Below are positions 9,201 to 18,171 of a stretch of DNA of 64,000 nt, one piece after another. A model generated the notes under the pieces. That model was not told the DNA's origin. It searched no databases and saw nothing but the letters and a program-made list of their open reading frames with translations. Source of the DNA: Aminobacter ciceronei (lineage in GTDB: Bacteria; Pseudomonadota; Alphaproteobacteria; Rhizobiales; Rhizobiaceae); the NCBI RefSeq assembly GCF_014138625.1, contig NZ_JACJHY010000011.1, positions 1 to 64,000 on the forward strand. Direction: 5' to 3'. Numbering within the stretch: the first letter of the stretch is position 1; the number at the start of each line of letters is the position of its first letter. The translations under genes and the position numbers were made by a program.

Positions 9201-10604
9201 GTGGGTGCGTATCGCCGAAGCGCATGCCTCGAGATAAGCGTAGCCAAACCTTTTGTCCGGCTCGAGATAGGCTCCCTCGGCCCATTCATTCCAGGCATTA
9301 ATGAGCACGAAGCGTCCGCCTGCATTGTTGTTCTTATGCGCGCGCGCGATGGCAAAGCTCAGCCACCGTTCAAACAGCGCAGGCGTCGCTCCGTGGATGA
9401 TTTCTCCATTTGCGGGGCGGCGGGCGCTGTTGTCCCAACTCGGCATGACGCCAGGGAATACCGTACCGGCAACCGGTTGGCGGCTCTCCTCTGAAGACAC
9501 AATTTCTTCATACGAGCGAACGCGCCAACCGGTCCGGTAATGCGACATCTGGAAATGATCTTGGACGTTAGGAGCGGCAACATGATGCGGAGGAAACTCC
9601 GACAGCGCATCGAAGCCAAGCTTCTGGTAGTCCGAGAAGCCGAACGAATTGGTCGCGATTAGATAGATGCCTGGATAACCAAGTTCTATTGCGATCTTCC
9701 TCCAACGTTCGACGGTCTTTGACGTATCGGGAAGGATTGATGGCCGATATACTGTCAGAACAGGCTTACCATCAATCTTCAGATATCGATCGTCGCTGAA
9801 ATATTTGTCGAGATAACGCAGAAATTCGGCGTCGTCTTCGGCCGAATGCGATTGCGAGATGAGCACTTCATTCTCGCTGCCGTCCCAACGTCGCGACCAA
9901 TTTTCATTTGCCCAACAAAGGCAGAAAGGCAGATCAAGATCAGTGTTCTCCAAATAGTTCAAAATTGGCGTTTCGAGCAGGCGCTTGCCGCCAAACCAGT
10001 AGAAGTGAAAGCAGAATGCGTGGATTCCATAGTGCTTTGCCAACTCGACCTGTCGTTTCATCACGTCGACAACACGAAGATCATAATATCCCAGTTCACC
10101 CGGAACTCGGGGTTGATAGTGACCCTCGAACTGCGGATAGGCGCGCGCAACGTTGCGCCACTCGGTAAAACCCTTGCCCCACCAAGCGTCGTTTTCTGGC
10201 ACCGGATGAAATTGAGGCAGATAGTAGGCAATCAGCTTAACATCACTGTTGTCTGCGGGAGCCGCATCTGCAGATAGTTCCACGTATTCAGAGGGATCGA
10301 ATTCTCCGAGCGAGTTTTGGACATACTTATCAAATAGGCGAGCGTGCAGGGCTTCAGAATTGCCTCGGGGCGCAGTATCGTCAAACGCAGTTGTCCTTGC
10401 ACCATGGAGCGCAATTTCGCGCCAAGTGCGGCGCTGATTGGATGAAAAGGGATGACGGAGGAGTGCCGCCAGATTTACCCACACTCGCGATTTCTGGACA
10501 GTGTTTCTTTGCAGCGAACGGTACCCTCCGGTGCGGAACTCTTTCCTCTTGCGTGAAGAGGTCGGATGCCGCCAAATTGCGTGCCATTTGATTGCGTTAG
10601 ACAT
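6282..10604 (-). CDS. giant glycan-assembly protein: WbsX-like, GT4, GT2 and methyltransferase domains
   Basis: 1440 residues, cytoplasmic by appearance. Residues about 121-470 are a WbsX/GH99-like domain (LIAYYLPQFHPVPENDAWWG, CLCWANENWSRRWDG). Residues about 490-850 are a GT4 domain (ICSHHAGKQVFGGERSLLDV early, HFQESFGRTVLEGMAAKRP late). Residues about 875-1130 are a GT2 domain with LLNSDTIVTSSW and GYGEENDYCFR. Residues about 1225-1400 are a class I methyltransferase (VLDFGAGWGRIMR). One chain thus holds two transferases, a putative sugar-processing module and a methyl capping domain. Its start ATG at 10604 overlaps the end of the upstream FkbM gene by 8 bases, which implies coupled translation. 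The GT2 module is a paralogue of the one at 2097-4034. Confidence 0.85.
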   Translation of the reverse strand: MSNAIKWHAIWRHPTSSRKRKEFRTGGYRSLQRNTVQKSRVWVNLAALLRHPFSSNQRRTWREIALHGARTTAFDDTAPRGNSEALHARLFDKYVQNSLGEFDPSEYVELSADAAPADNSDVKLIAYYLPQFHPVPENDAWWGKGFTEWRNVARAYPQFEGHYQPRVPGELGYYDLRVVDVMKRQVELAKHYGIHAFCFHFYWFGGKRLLETPILNYLENTDLDLPFCLCWANENWSRRWDGSENEVLISQSHSAEDDAEFLRYLDKYFSDDRYLKIDGKPVLTVYRPSILPDTSKTVERWRKIAIELGYPGIYLIATNSFGFSDYQKLGFDALSEFPPHHVAAPNVQDHFQMSHYRTGWRVRSYEEIVSSEESRQPVAGTVFPGVMPSWDNSARRPANGEIIHGATPALFERWLSFAIARAHKNNNAGGRFVLINAWNEWAEGAYLEPDKRFGYAYLEACASAIRTHVDNAKFRLFAGDRIRHKGAKTILICSHHAGKQVFGGERSLLDVLRALADGGFNLAVTIQEGGNVAYVKELKKYAQEIYIFGYSQWTSNQKDTYAATPQFLDIIDVVKPDLVYVNTIVVASPLAAARLRGIPSVVHAREIILHDEDLQKQLGLTGEQAVRQVLESTEHIIANSQATAMCFAGGNVATIPNTIDLKDFDLPADKLSDIVTFGLISSNLPKKGVEDFIALARACAKRVPNARFLIIGPLSRPLITGYLSRKRQLPKNLSFTDYLPTSAEAIAQVDVVVNFSHFQESFGRTVLEGMAAKRPAIVYDWGALSELVSHGETGFLVRFGQPAEAVTHVEAFCRDRALLQDMGARARERAAGYDFPYYREKLVNFCREIIGKEATVRDYSQVRDERLECIANKTVDIVICVHNALRDVRACLASVMAHLGAGHRVILIDDGSGDETRGYLHNFARANNLLLHRNGVAQGYTRAANVGLSLSSADLVILLNSDTIVTSSWAEKLADAVFSTPGGGAVGPMSNAASFQSIPSTAGTDKQTAVNDLPPNTSPDEMNEWCERHSTSAVPSVPLIHGFCLGITRQALDTVGKFDESAFPHGYGEENDYCFRLAAAGFRMVVATHTYVYHVKSSSYTVGRRQALSEQAQQVLYGRYGEALFGSAIRALERSPELSVMRVLAENLYEEALAGMTTFSTTRRPLPHLLSGLDDAQWLQTLQASVDSRIVDGINYPGFPDASLQVETVGSSGKETIAEGFRFYSFVLNAARVNGIKLTPGSKVLDFGAGWGRIMRCFLREVLPSGLHGVDTSDRFLGAARQTGVPGTFNLIQPDGSLPFESNSLDIVYAYSVFSHLPEHIQKIWLTEIARVLKPGGLFVATVQPPRFLDFIRSAEKECVAKSAWLQELRAELTKIKNIDTALEESKFIFLPTNNGKTYGDTIMTSTYVGRVWGAHFDIKEYLDDAERFQQAIVTAQVRK

Positions 10605-11362
10605 TAGCGCAAGTGCCTTTTTTGTTTTTGACTATGACGTCTTGGGCATAAATTTCGCCTGAGTCGATCATCCGCTTTACTTCCTTGAGGGGCATCTCAT
10701 TCAATTCAATCAAACCCCTCGACTGGGTATTGAAACCGTAGACATCAAAATTGGCGAAGATCCACGCTTGGTCGGTTTCGGGAATGTGCTTTATCTCGAC
10801 AAAGAATCGAATAGTCAGCGGCGCGTGCTAGACTCTGATAAGCGCCACGGAGAACAGCGGTCTCGTTTCCCTCGACGTCGACTTTCCTGGCTAGGCGCAA
10901 GGTCCCGCGAGTCTCTGCCACAATGCTGTCTGCAGTAATCTGAGGAACCTCCAACCAGTTCCCTGCCTCTTCGTCGACCTCGAGGACGCGACTTGTTCCC
11001 GACCAATCGTCATCCCGAAGGAAGCGCGCAGTGCCCTTTGTGTCCGACGCCGCGACGCAGACGTACCGGGCTTCTAAACCATCTTCCTCCAAGGTTCTCC
11101 TTAGATACGGGCGCAGTAGGCTATTCGGCTCGACGGCGATGACTTCGGTTACGTTGGGGAGTTCGACGTTGGCAAGCATTTCGCCATAGTTGGCGTCACC
11201 ATCTAGAACACGCGTGCAGGGTCCATCAGCTAAAAACATATCCCACATCAGCAGAGACAATGGATTGAAGTTGCCATCGTGATTACCGAACATCCGCCTC
11301 CACGGCATCAACGCTTCCATCCAAGAGCCAACACTGTTGCCGTTGTGTCGGCACCAAATCAC
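10597..11362 (-). pseudogene. FkbM-family methyltransferase, interrupted by a frameshift
   Basis: The frame from 11362 gives an FkbM-type SAM methyltransferase: ANYGEML in motif I, EVIAVEPNSLLRPYL, then KVDVEGNETAVLRGAYQSL near the conserved DVEG. At about 10829 the family sequence jumps to the next frame, which continues as APLTIRFFVEIKHIPE and runs to a TAA at 10597-10599. That true C-terminus ends inside the ATGTCTAA overlap with the 1440-residue gene, a classic coupled junction, so the frameshift (or a base-call error) is recent. The GTG at 11362 directly follows an in-frame stop and the exact start is uncertain. FkbM enzymes O-methylate sugars or related metabolites. Confidence 0.7.
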
Positions 11363-11754
11363 CTATGTCTCGGATCGTTCATGCAGACGCAAGCGGCTGG
11401 CGCAAATCAGCACAGCCCTAAGCCGCGCACTCATGAAGTCGAGTGCGGTTTCGATATTCGTAGATTCCGCGAAGAGTAGCATTCGCTCCCAACTGACTCG
11501 CTAGCGCGTAGCACTAGGTTTCAACATTCGTCACTGATACCTGCGCGGCGGTCAGGCGGTGACGAGCCGGATTCGAAAGGCAAACTGCTACCCCCAACAA
11601 GTTCCATGCCCTTCGGCGGGCACATACGCCGCAAGTCGCGCGCGCCCGTTTGATCGGACCGCTCCGAACTCGAAGTGTGTCACAGACACCCAAATCTCAT
11701 CCACTCCTTAAAACAGCTTTGAGAGCCAAATGTGACAGCGAAATTCCAAGGAAA
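11363..11754. other. intergenic region, right border of the glycan island
   Basis: No gene is supported. Around 11559-11578 a short stretch resembles the T-loop and acceptor end of a tRNA on the minus strand, but the T-stem does not pair and no full tRNA can be built. Composition changes sharply to high GC at about 11755, where the regulator gene ends. Confidence 0.4.
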
Positions 11755-12495
11755 TCAGTCCCCGCCGCGGCCGCGCGGATAAGAAATAATCGACAGATAC
11801 TTGATCGGAAGATGCGTCAGCTCTTCGGGGCCGTGCGGCGCATCGGCATCAAAGAACAGGCTGTCGCCCGGCGTCATGCGGTAGAGATTGTTGCTGTGGC
11901 GGTAAACGACCTCGCCTTCCAGCATGTAGAGGAACTCCATGCCGTCATGCTGGAAGGTCGGGAAGACGTCTGAATCTTCCGACAAGGTGATGAGATAGGG
12001 CTCGACCGTCACGCCCGACGTGTCGGAGCCGATATGGCCGAGCAGCGTATACTGGTGCCCGGCGCGCGTGCCGCGACGTTCGACGTCGACGCCCTCGCCC
12101 GACTTGACGAAAACGGCGTTGCGCTCCTCTTCGAAGCGACGGAAGAATGCGGTGACCGGCACGCCGAGCGCCCGCGACAGCGCCTGCAATGTCGTCAGCG
12201 ATGGCGAGGTGATGCCGTTTTCGATCTTGGACAGCATGCCGAGGGAAATGTCGGTGGCCGAGGCAAGGTCGGCGACGGTGATGCCGAGCTTCTTGCGGAA
12301 GGCCCGCACCTCGTGGCCGATCGCCACTTCAAGCACTTTTTCGCGCGTGTCGCGGACGGCGTGCGGATCCTGGTGCAGCGGCGGCGAGACGTGAGACAGC
12401 GCGGACTTTGCGGCACCGGCTGAAACCGCAGCCGACATGGCCTTGCCATTCTTCTTCGAATGCCCGTTCTTTTCCGCTGCCTTGTCCTTGCTCAT
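11755..12495 (-). CDS. XRE-family transcriptional regulator with C-terminal cupin sensor domain
   Basis: 246 residues from ATG 12495. A basic, low-complexity N-terminal tail of about 55 residues precedes an HTH of the XRE type (FRKKLGITVADLASATDISLGMLSKIENG), then a cupin domain (DGMEFLYMLEGEVVYRHSNN, DSLFFDADAPHGPEEL). Proteins with this build usually sense a small molecule in the cupin pocket and control adjacent catabolic genes. A TTG start at 12564 and an ATG at 12546 are possible but add residues not typical of the family. It lies 156 bases downstream of the glycerate kinase gene on the same strand, so it may be the last gene of the serine-cycle operon or have its own promoter; a role as that operon's regulator is inference. 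Confidence 0.9.
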   Translation of the reverse strand: MSKDKAAEKNGHSKKNGKAMSAAVSAGAAKSALSHVSPPLHQDPHAVRDTREKVLEVAIGHEVRAFRKKLGITVADLASATDISLGMLSKIENGITSPSLTTLQALSRALGVPVTAFFRRFEEERNAVFVKSGEGVDVERRGTRAGHQYTLLGHIGSDTSGVTVEPYLITLSEDSDVFPTFQHDGMEFLYMLEGEVVYRHSNNLYRMTPGDSLFFDADAPHGPEELTHLPIKYLSIISYPRGRGGD

Positions 12496-12651
12496 ATGCC
12501 GCCGCCTGTCTCTGCTCGCTGAATCTATTTCACCGAGAGTAAACATTTTCGGCGGCGCGTTCAACAGATTCTGACAAACGCAGCAATGCGGTCAACAGGC
12601 CAGCGACTGGCCGAGCGCAGACTGGACAGGTTCTGAAGAGCGCAGTCGCGG

Positions 12652-13953
12652 CTACTGCATCAGCAGTATTTGCAGGTCGGCGACATTGGTGCCGGTGGCG
12701 CCGGTCATCAGAAGGTCGCCCGACGATGCCAGCGCATGATAGGAATCGTTGTTCTGCAGATGCGCCACCGGGTTGCAGCCGAGCTTGCGCATCCAGGTGG
12801 TCGAGCCGGCGTCGACGATGGCGCCAGCGGCATCCGTCGGGCCATCGCGGCCATCGGTGCCACCGCTCAGGAAAACCCAGGGGCGCTTGATCGAGGTCCA
12901 CTCGTTGAGCAACGCGAAACGCAACGCCAGCTCCTGGTTGCGTCCGCCCTTGCCGTTGCCGGCGACGCGAACCGTCGGCTCGCCGCCGGCGACGATCGCC
13001 ACGGGACCGCGCTGGCTGGCGGCAAACACCGCCATGCGGTGGAGCGTCTTGGCGACATCGGAGACGTCGCCGCTCAGCCAGTCATCCGCCTTGACGACGA
13101 CCGGATAATTGGCCTCGGCGCTGTGCATCACCCTTTGCAGGCTGATGCCATTGCTGCCGATGACGATGTTTTCGACATGGTCGAAGCTGGTCGCGACCTC
13201 TGCGCGTTCGACAAGCAGGTCGAGATGCGCCTTGAGCGCCGGTGACAGCGTCCTGACCAGACCATAACGGTCGAGCATGGCAATGGCCTCGGCCTGTGTC
13301 GCCGAAGGCCGCGCGGTCGGACCACTGGCCACCGTGCCGACATCGTCTCCGGGCACGTCGGACAGGATGAGCGACAGCACCTTGGCCCGCGACGCGAGTT
13401 GGGCGAGGCGTCCGCCCTTGAGCCGCGAAAACAGCTGCCTGACGGCGTTGATTTCGCTGATGTCGGCGCCGCAGCGGATCAGCGTGTCGTTGAGCGCGAT
13501 CTTGTCGGCGAGCGCGATACCGGCGGCTGGAGCGCAGGTGAGCGCTGAACCGCCGCCGCTGACCAGCACCAGCACCAGGTCGCCCGGTTCGGCCGACAGG
13601 GCAGCACGCTCGATGAGCTCGGCCCCCCTGATGCTGCCTTCGTCGGGCAAGGGATGACCGCCTGATATCACATCGACGCCTTCGATCTCCGTCAGGTTCT
13701 CGAAATTGGTCACGGCAATGGCGGTAACAAGCTTGTCGCCGATGAACGGCAAGGCCGCGCGCGCCATCGGACACGCCGCCTTGCCGAAGGCGATCAGGAT
13801 GACACGCCTTGCCGCGGCGATCTCATCGGTTCTCGTTTCAAGCGTGGAAGTGACCGCCTGCTCGGGATCGGAAGCCGCGATGCCTTCGCGAAACAGGGCG
13901 GTTGCCTGCGCGCGAAGCTTGACCAGTGCCGAAACCGAGCAGTCGAGATACAT
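12652..13953 (-). CDS. gckA: glycerate 2-kinase (MOFRL family)
   Basis: 433 residues. ILIAFGKAACPMARAA, LVLVLVSGGGSAL and FSRLKGGRLA are hallmarks of the GckA/TtuD-type glycerate kinase, and IVAGGEPTVRV with GGRNQELALRFA and GGTDGRDGPTDAAGA mark the C-terminal MOFRL domain. The enzyme phosphorylates D-glycerate with ATP to 2-phosphoglycerate, the step by which the serine cycle exports carbon. The ATG at 13953 overlaps the TGA of hprA in a TGATG junction, which settles the start over a GTG one codon upstream and indicates coupled translation. It takes the product of the adjacent hydroxypyruvate reductase as substrate. Confidence 0.92.
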   Translation of the reverse strand: MYLDCSVSALVKLRAQATALFREGIAASDPEQAVTSTLETRTDEIAAARRVILIAFGKAACPMARAALPFIGDKLVTAIAVTNFENLTEIEGVDVISGGHPLPDEGSIRGAELIERAALSAEPGDLVLVLVSGGGSALTCAPAAGIALADKIALNDTLIRCGADISEINAVRQLFSRLKGGRLAQLASRAKVLSLILSDVPGDDVGTVASGPTARPSATQAEAIAMLDRYGLVRTLSPALKAHLDLLVERAEVATSFDHVENIVIGSNGISLQRVMHSAEANYPVVVKADDWLSGDVSDVAKTLHRMAVFAASQRGPVAIVAGGEPTVRVAGNGKGGRNQELALRFALLNEWTSIKRPWVFLSGGTDGRDGPTDAAGAIVDAGSTTWMRKLGCNPVAHLQNNDSYHALASSGDLLMTGATGTNVADLQILLMQ

Positions 13954-14921
13954 CACACCACCTTGTCGGGTAAGGCGCGGCCCTCGAAGAAGGCGGTCAG
14001 ATTGTCCACCGCCTTCATGCCCATGGCCACGCGGGTTTCCTCGGTGGCGCTGCCCAGATGCGGCAACAACACCACATTTTCCATGCGCATCAGGGCGCCG
14101 GGCACGTCAGGCTCGCCGTCATAGACGTCGAGGCCGGCGCCGGCGATGGTGCCGCTGTCGAGTGCCGCAACGAGTGCCTTCTGGTCGACCACGTCGCCGC
14201 GCGCCGTGTTGATCAGGAACGCGCCGCGCTTCATCGCAGCGAGACGCTCGGCATTAATAAGGTGCCGGTTCTCGGCACCGCCGGGGCAGTGCAGCGACAC
14301 GAAGTCGGACGCGGCCAACACCTCTTCGATGCTTGCCAGCTGCCGCGCGCCCATGGCGCGGGTTTCCTCGTCGTCGACCTTCGAGCGATTGTAGAAGACG
14401 ACATCCATGTCGAAGCCGAAATGCGCGCGCTTGGCCATGGCCTTGCCGATACGGCCCATGCCGATGATACCGATCGTCTTGCCAGTGACCTTGGTGCCGA
14501 TCATGTGGGTCGGGCACCAGCCCGCCCACTGGCCGGCGCGAACCTGGCGCTCGCCCTCGCCCGCCCGCCGGGCGACCGACAGCAGCAGGCTCATACCGAT
14601 GTCGGCGGTGCAGTCAGTCAGAACGCCGGGCGTGTTGGTCACCACGATGCCACGGGCGCGAGCGGCGTCCGTGTCGATATGGCTGAATCCGACGCCGAAA
14701 TTGGCAAGGATCCTGGTGCGGATGTCGGCATCGGGGAAGACCGACGCCGGCAGCTTGTCGCTGACGGTCGGCAGGATCGCGTCAAAGTTCAGGAACGCTG
14801 CCTTGAGCTCGGTCGGGCCAAGCGGCGCATCGCCCTGATTGAAGGTCGTGTCGAAGCGTTCCGCCAGGATCTGCTCGACTGCCGCGGGCCAGCGGCGGGT
14901 GACGATAACGCGAGGTTTCAT
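13953..14921 (-). CDS. hprA: hydroxypyruvate reductase / D-glycerate dehydrogenase
   Basis: 322 residues of the D-2-hydroxyacid dehydrogenase family. The Rossmann motif GIIGMGRIG is at 151-159, and the catalytic Arg, Glu and His are seen as R241 (NTARGD), E270 (YDGEPDV) and H288 (LPHLGSAT). It reduces hydroxypyruvate, made by serine-glyoxylate aminotransferase, to D-glycerate; glyoxylate reduction is a common side activity. The ribosome-binding site AAGGAAC lies a few bases before the ATG at 14921. It is separated from mtkB by 164 bases that hold a strong hairpin, so the two halves of the cluster may be expressed at different levels. Confidence 0.9.
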   Translation of the reverse strand: MKPRVIVTRRWPAAVEQILAERFDTTFNQGDAPLGPTELKAAFLNFDAILPTVSDKLPASVFPDADIRTRILANFGVGFSHIDTDAARARGIVVTNTPGVLTDCTADIGMSLLLSVARRAGEGERQVRAGQWAGWCPTHMIGTKVTGKTIGIIGMGRIGKAMAKRAHFGFDMDVVFYNRSKVDDEETRAMGARQLASIEEVLAASDFVSLHCPGGAENRHLINAERLAAMKRGAFLINTARGDVVDQKALVAALDSGTIAGAGLDVYDGEPDVPGALMRMENVVLLPHLGSATEETRVAMGMKAVDNLTAFFEGRALPDKVV

Positions 14922-15049
14922 TTCAGTTCCTTGGTCATGCTTGGAGCGCCACGCGTCGCTGTCGAACGCGCAAGGCGCACTTTAGCAGTTCGAAACGACA
15001 CATCATGCGATGGATCATCGATAATCGGCCGGTGCACCAGCCGGACAGA

Positions 15050-15075
15050 GGGGAGCCGGTCGGCGCCGGCTCCCC
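15050..15075 (-). terminator. GC-rich hairpin after mtkB
   Basis: Perfect 10-bp arms GGGGAGCCGG and CCGGCTCCCC (15050-15059 and 15066-15075) flank a 6-base loop, 10 bases past the mtkB stop. There is no clear T-run, so it may be a processing or partial-termination hairpin between the mtk genes and hprA rather than a full terminator. Confidence 0.5.
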
Positions 15076-15085
15076 GAAGGCCAGG

Positions 15086-15985
15086 TCAGGCGGCCTTCTT
15101 CTGCTGCTCGAGCACGCTGGCGACAGTCGGGCCGAAGGCTGCCGGGGTCGGCACGATGGTCACGCCGGCCTCGCGCAGGATCTCGACCTTCTCCTGGGCG
15201 GATTCGCCGAAGGCCGAAATGATGGCGCCGGCATGGCCCATGCGCTTGCCCTTCGGCGCCGAAAGGCCGGCGATGTAGGCGATGAGCGGCTTGCGCATGT
15301 TGTGCCTGGCCCATTCGGCGGCTTCGGCTTCCTGCGGACCGCCGATCTCGCCGATCATGACCACGGCATCCGTGTCCGGATCGTCTTCGAACAGCTTGAG
15401 GATGTCCTTGAAGGACGAGCCGTTGATCGGGTCGCCGCCAATGCCGACCGAGGTCGAAACGCCAATGCCCAGCGCCTTCATCTGCGAGGCAGCTTCATAA
15501 CCGAGCGTACCCGAGCGGCCGACGATGCCGACACGTCCCGGCAGGTAGATGTTGCCGGGCATGATGCCCATCAGTGCCTGGCCGGGGGTAATGACGCCGG
15601 CGCAGTTCGGGCCAACGAGGCGCATGCGGTCTTCGTAGCGGAAGCGGCGCATATAGCGCTTGACCCGCATCATGTCCTGCGAGGGGATGCCGTCGGTGAT
15701 GCAGACGCAGAGCTTCAGGCCTGCCTCGGCCGCTTCCATGATCGAGTCGGCGGCAAAGGGCGGCGGCACGAAGACGATCGAGGCTTCGGCGCCGGTCTCG
15801 CGCACGGCGCCGCGAACGGTGTTGAACACCGGAATGCCCTGGTGGACCTGTCCACCCTTGCCCGGGGTGACACCGCCGACCACGTTGGTGCCGTAGCGCT
15901 TCATGTCGTCGGCGTGGAACGAGCCGATCTTGCCGGTCAGACCCTGGACGATGACGCGCGTCCGGCGATTCAAGAGAACTGCCAT
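15086..15985 (-). CDS. mtkB: malate-CoA ligase (malate thiokinase) alpha subunit
   Basis: 299 residues, the length of SucD-type subunits. An N-terminal CoA-binding domain (VIVQGLTGKIGSFHA), a ligase domain (VGIVGRSGTLGYEA) and GKRMGHAGAI with the phosphohistidine H251 are present. With MtkA it makes malyl-CoA from malate, CoA and ATP. The assignment to malate rather than succinate rests on context: it lies 11 bases after mtkA and beside malyl-CoA lyase and serine-glyoxylate aminotransferase, as in methylotrophs that use the serine cycle. Sequence alone could also fit a succinyl-CoA synthetase paralogue. Confidence 0.9.
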   Translation of the reverse strand: MAVLLNRRTRVIVQGLTGKIGSFHADDMKRYGTNVVGGVTPGKGGQVHQGIPVFNTVRGAVRETGAEASIVFVPPPFAADSIMEAAEAGLKLCVCITDGIPSQDMMRVKRYMRRFRYEDRMRLVGPNCAGVITPGQALMGIMPGNIYLPGRVGIVGRSGTLGYEAASQMKALGIGVSTSVGIGGDPINGSSFKDILKLFEDDPDTDAVVMIGEIGGPQEAEAAEWARHNMRKPLIAYIAGLSAPKGKRMGHAGAIISAFGESAQEKVEILREAGVTIVPTPAAFGPTVASVLEQQKKAA

Positions 15986-15996
15986 TTCGACCTCCC

Positions 15997-17181
15997 TTAG
16001 TTCTTTTTTGATTTCGCGTAGGCGCGCATCGCTTCAACCGATTTCTCGGCTGCCTCGGCGAGCGTATCGGCGACGATCACCTTTTCGCCCGACTCGGCGA
16101 GAATGCGCCGGCCCTCTTCGACATTGGTTCCGGCGAGCCGCACGACCAGCGGCACGTTGACGCCAACCTCGCGGATTGCCTTGATGACACCCTCGGCCAC
16201 CCAGTCGCAGCGGTTGATGCCGGCGAAGATGTTGACAAGAATGGTCTCGATGTTCTTGTCGGCCAGCACAGCGCGGAATGCCTTGGCGACGCGCTCGGGC
16301 GACGCACCGCCGCCGATGTCGAGGAAGTTGGCAGGCTCGCCGCCGGCGATCTTGATCATGTCCATCGTCGCCATGGCGAGGCCGGCACCATTGATGATGC
16401 AGCCGATGTTGCCTTCGAGGCCGACATAAGACAGGCCACGGTCGCTGGCGAAGGTTTCGCGCGGATCTTCCTGCGACTTGTCACGCAGCTCCGAAATCTC
16501 GGCGCGGCGGAACAGCGCGTTTTCGTCGAAGGACATCTTGGCGTCGAGCGCGATCAGATTGCCGTCCTTGGTGATGACGAGCGGGTTGATCTCCAGCATC
16601 GAGGCGTCGAAGTCGCGGAAGACTCGGTAGCAGCCGAGCAGCGTATCGACGGCCTTGCCGATCAGGCTGTTGTCGAGGCCGAGACCGAAGGCGATCTCGC
16701 GGGCCTGGAACTGCTGCATGCCGGCGCCCGGATCGACGATGGCGCGGATGATCGAGTCGGGCTGCTTTTCGGCGATCTCCTCGATCTCCATGCCGCCGGA
16801 GGCGGAGGCCACGATCATGACGCGCTCCGACTTGCGGTCGAGCACGATGCCAAGATAGAGCTCCTGGCGGATGTCGACGGTTTCCTCGACATAGAGGCGC
16901 GACACCAGCTTGCCTTTGGGGCCGGTCTGATGCGTCACCAGCTTGCGGCCGAGCATGGATTCGGCGGCCTCGGAGACCTCGTTGTCAGTGGTGCAGATAC
17001 GGATGCCGCCGGCCTTGCCGCGGGCACCGGAATGGATCTGTGCCTTGACCACCCATTTGCCGCCGCCGATCTCGCTGGCGCGATAGGTCGCCTGCTCCGG
17101 GCTGTAGGCCAGGCCGCCGCGCGGGATCTGCACCGAGTAGCGGGCGAGCAGTTCCTTGGCCTGATATTCATGAATATCCAT
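15997..17181 (-). CDS. mtkA: malate-CoA ligase (malate thiokinase) beta subunit
   Basis: 394 residues. The N-terminal ATP-grasp domain begins [15 protein letters not shown] and carries [14 protein letters not shown]; the C-terminal ligase domain shows [29 protein letters not shown] and [10 protein letters not shown]. This is the nucleotide-binding half of the SucC/MtkA family. It starts 13 bases after the mclA stop, and mtkB follows after 11 bases, so the three are one transcript. Together MtkAB activates malate for cleavage by the neighbouring lyase to glyoxylate and acetyl-CoA. Confidence 0.92.
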   Translation of the reverse strand: MDIHEYQAKELLARYSVQIPRGGLAYSPEQATYRASEIGGGKWVVKAQIHSGARGKAGGIRICTTDNEVSEAAESMLGRKLVTHQTGPKGKLVSRLYVEETVDIRQELYLGIVLDRKSERVMIVASASGGMEIEEIAEKQPDSIIRAIVDPGAGMQQFQAREIAFGLGLDNSLIGKAVDTLLGCYRVFRDFDASMLEINPLVITKDGNLIALDAKMSFDENALFRRAEISELRDKSQEDPRETFASDRGLSYVGLEGNIGCIINGAGLAMATMDMIKIAGGEPANFLDIGGGASPERVAKAFRAVLADKNIETILVNIFAGINRCDWVAEGVIKAIREVGVNVPLVVRLAGTNVEEGRRILAESGEKVIVADTLAEAAEKSVEAMRAYAKSKKN

Positions 17182-17194
17182 GTCGAACTCCTCC

Positions 17195-18160
17195 TCAGTT
17201 TGGCAGGCTGTTGCGCGACCGCGCCGACTGCTCGATTGCGTCGTGCATGACCAGGACGTTGCGGGCCATACGTTCGGATGCGGCGTCGATCATCTTGCCG
17301 TCGAGAGCTGCGGCACCCTTGCCCTGCTCCTCGGCTTCCTTGAGCACTTCGATGATGCGGCGGGCGCGGGTGACTTCCTTCTCCGGCGGCGAGAACACGG
17401 CGTTGGCCAACTCGATCTGCGAGGGATGGATTGCCCACTTGCCTTCGATGCCGAGGGCTGCCGCACGCTTGGCGGCGGCGATGTAGGCCTCCGGATCGGA
17501 GAAGTCGCCGAACGGGCCGTCGATCGGGCGCAGGCCGTAGGCGCGGCAGGCAACCGTCATCCGCGACAGGGCGGCGTGCCACTGATCGCCGGGGTAATCG
17601 GGGTTGAGGCCACCGATGCTGACCGTGCGCGCCTTGCAGCTGGCGGCATAGTCGGCAACGCCGAAATGCATCGCCTCGAGCCGGCCGCCATAGGCAGCAA
17701 TGGCCTCGACATTGGCCATGCCAAGTGCTGTCTCGATCAGCGCTTCCAGGCCGACGCGGGTCTTGAAGCCTTTGGCCATCTCGATCTGGGTGACCATGGC
17801 GTCGACCGTATAGAGGTCGGCGGGCACGCCGACCTTGGGCACCAGGATGGTGTCGAGCTTGTCACCTGCCTGTTCCATCACGTCGACCACGTCGCGGTAC
17901 ATGTAATGGGTATCGAGGCCGTTGATGCGGACCGAAATGGTCTTGCCTTTGGCGCGCCAGTCGATTTCGTTCAGCGCCTGGATGATGTTCTTGCGCGCCC
18001 GCTCCTTGTCAGGCGGCGCCACCGCATCCTCGATGTCGAGGAAGATGTAGTCGGCTTCGCCGTCGGCGGCCTTGCGGATCATCTCCGGATTGGAGCCCGG
18101 AACGGCGAGCTCCGAGCGTTGCAGGCGCAGCTTGCGGAGGTGGTGGAGTGTATGGCTCAT
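17195..18160 (-). CDS. mclA: L-malyl-CoA lyase, HpcH/HpaI aldolase family
   Basis: 321 residues from the ATG at 18160, chosen because GGGAGGATCGC precedes it and the family start ([15 protein letters not shown]) follows; a longer upstream frame would run into sgaA. Seen motifs are [10 protein letters not shown] with the metal-binding and catalytic acids (D42, E44), ISVRING with R78, and [11 protein letters not shown]. The enzyme splits malyl-CoA into acetyl-CoA and glyoxylate, the step that regenerates glyoxylate in the serine cycle, and in related bacteria also acts on beta-methylmalyl-CoA. It follows sgaA by 11 bases. Confidence 0.93.
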   Translation of the reverse strand: MSHTLHHLRKLRLQRSELAVPGSNPEMIRKAADGEADYIFLDIEDAVAPPDKERARKNIIQALNEIDWRAKGKTISVRINGLDTHYMYRDVVDVMEQAGDKLDTILVPKVGVPADLYTVDAMVTQIEMAKGFKTRVGLEALIETALGMANVEAIAAYGGRLEAMHFGVADYAASCKARTVSIGGLNPDYPGDQWHAALSRMTVACRAYGLRPIDGPFGDFSDPEAYIAAAKRAAALGIEGKWAIHPSQIELANAVFSPPEKEVTRARRIIEVLKEAEEQGKGAAALDGKMIDAASERMARNVLVMHDAIEQSARSRNSLPN

Positions 18161-18171
18161 GCGATCCTCCC

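Noticed and set aside
11559-11578. tRNA-like 3' sliver (T-loop TTCGAAT and acceptor-like end) at the right border of the glycan island
   Set aside because: The T-stem does not pair, no full cloverleaf exists and no matching copy is visible at the left border, so an attachment site is not supported.
14058-15278. 406-codon plus-strand frame antisense to hprA and mtkB
   Set aside because: It mirrors strongly coding genes on the other strand, has no motif and arises from high GC at third positions.
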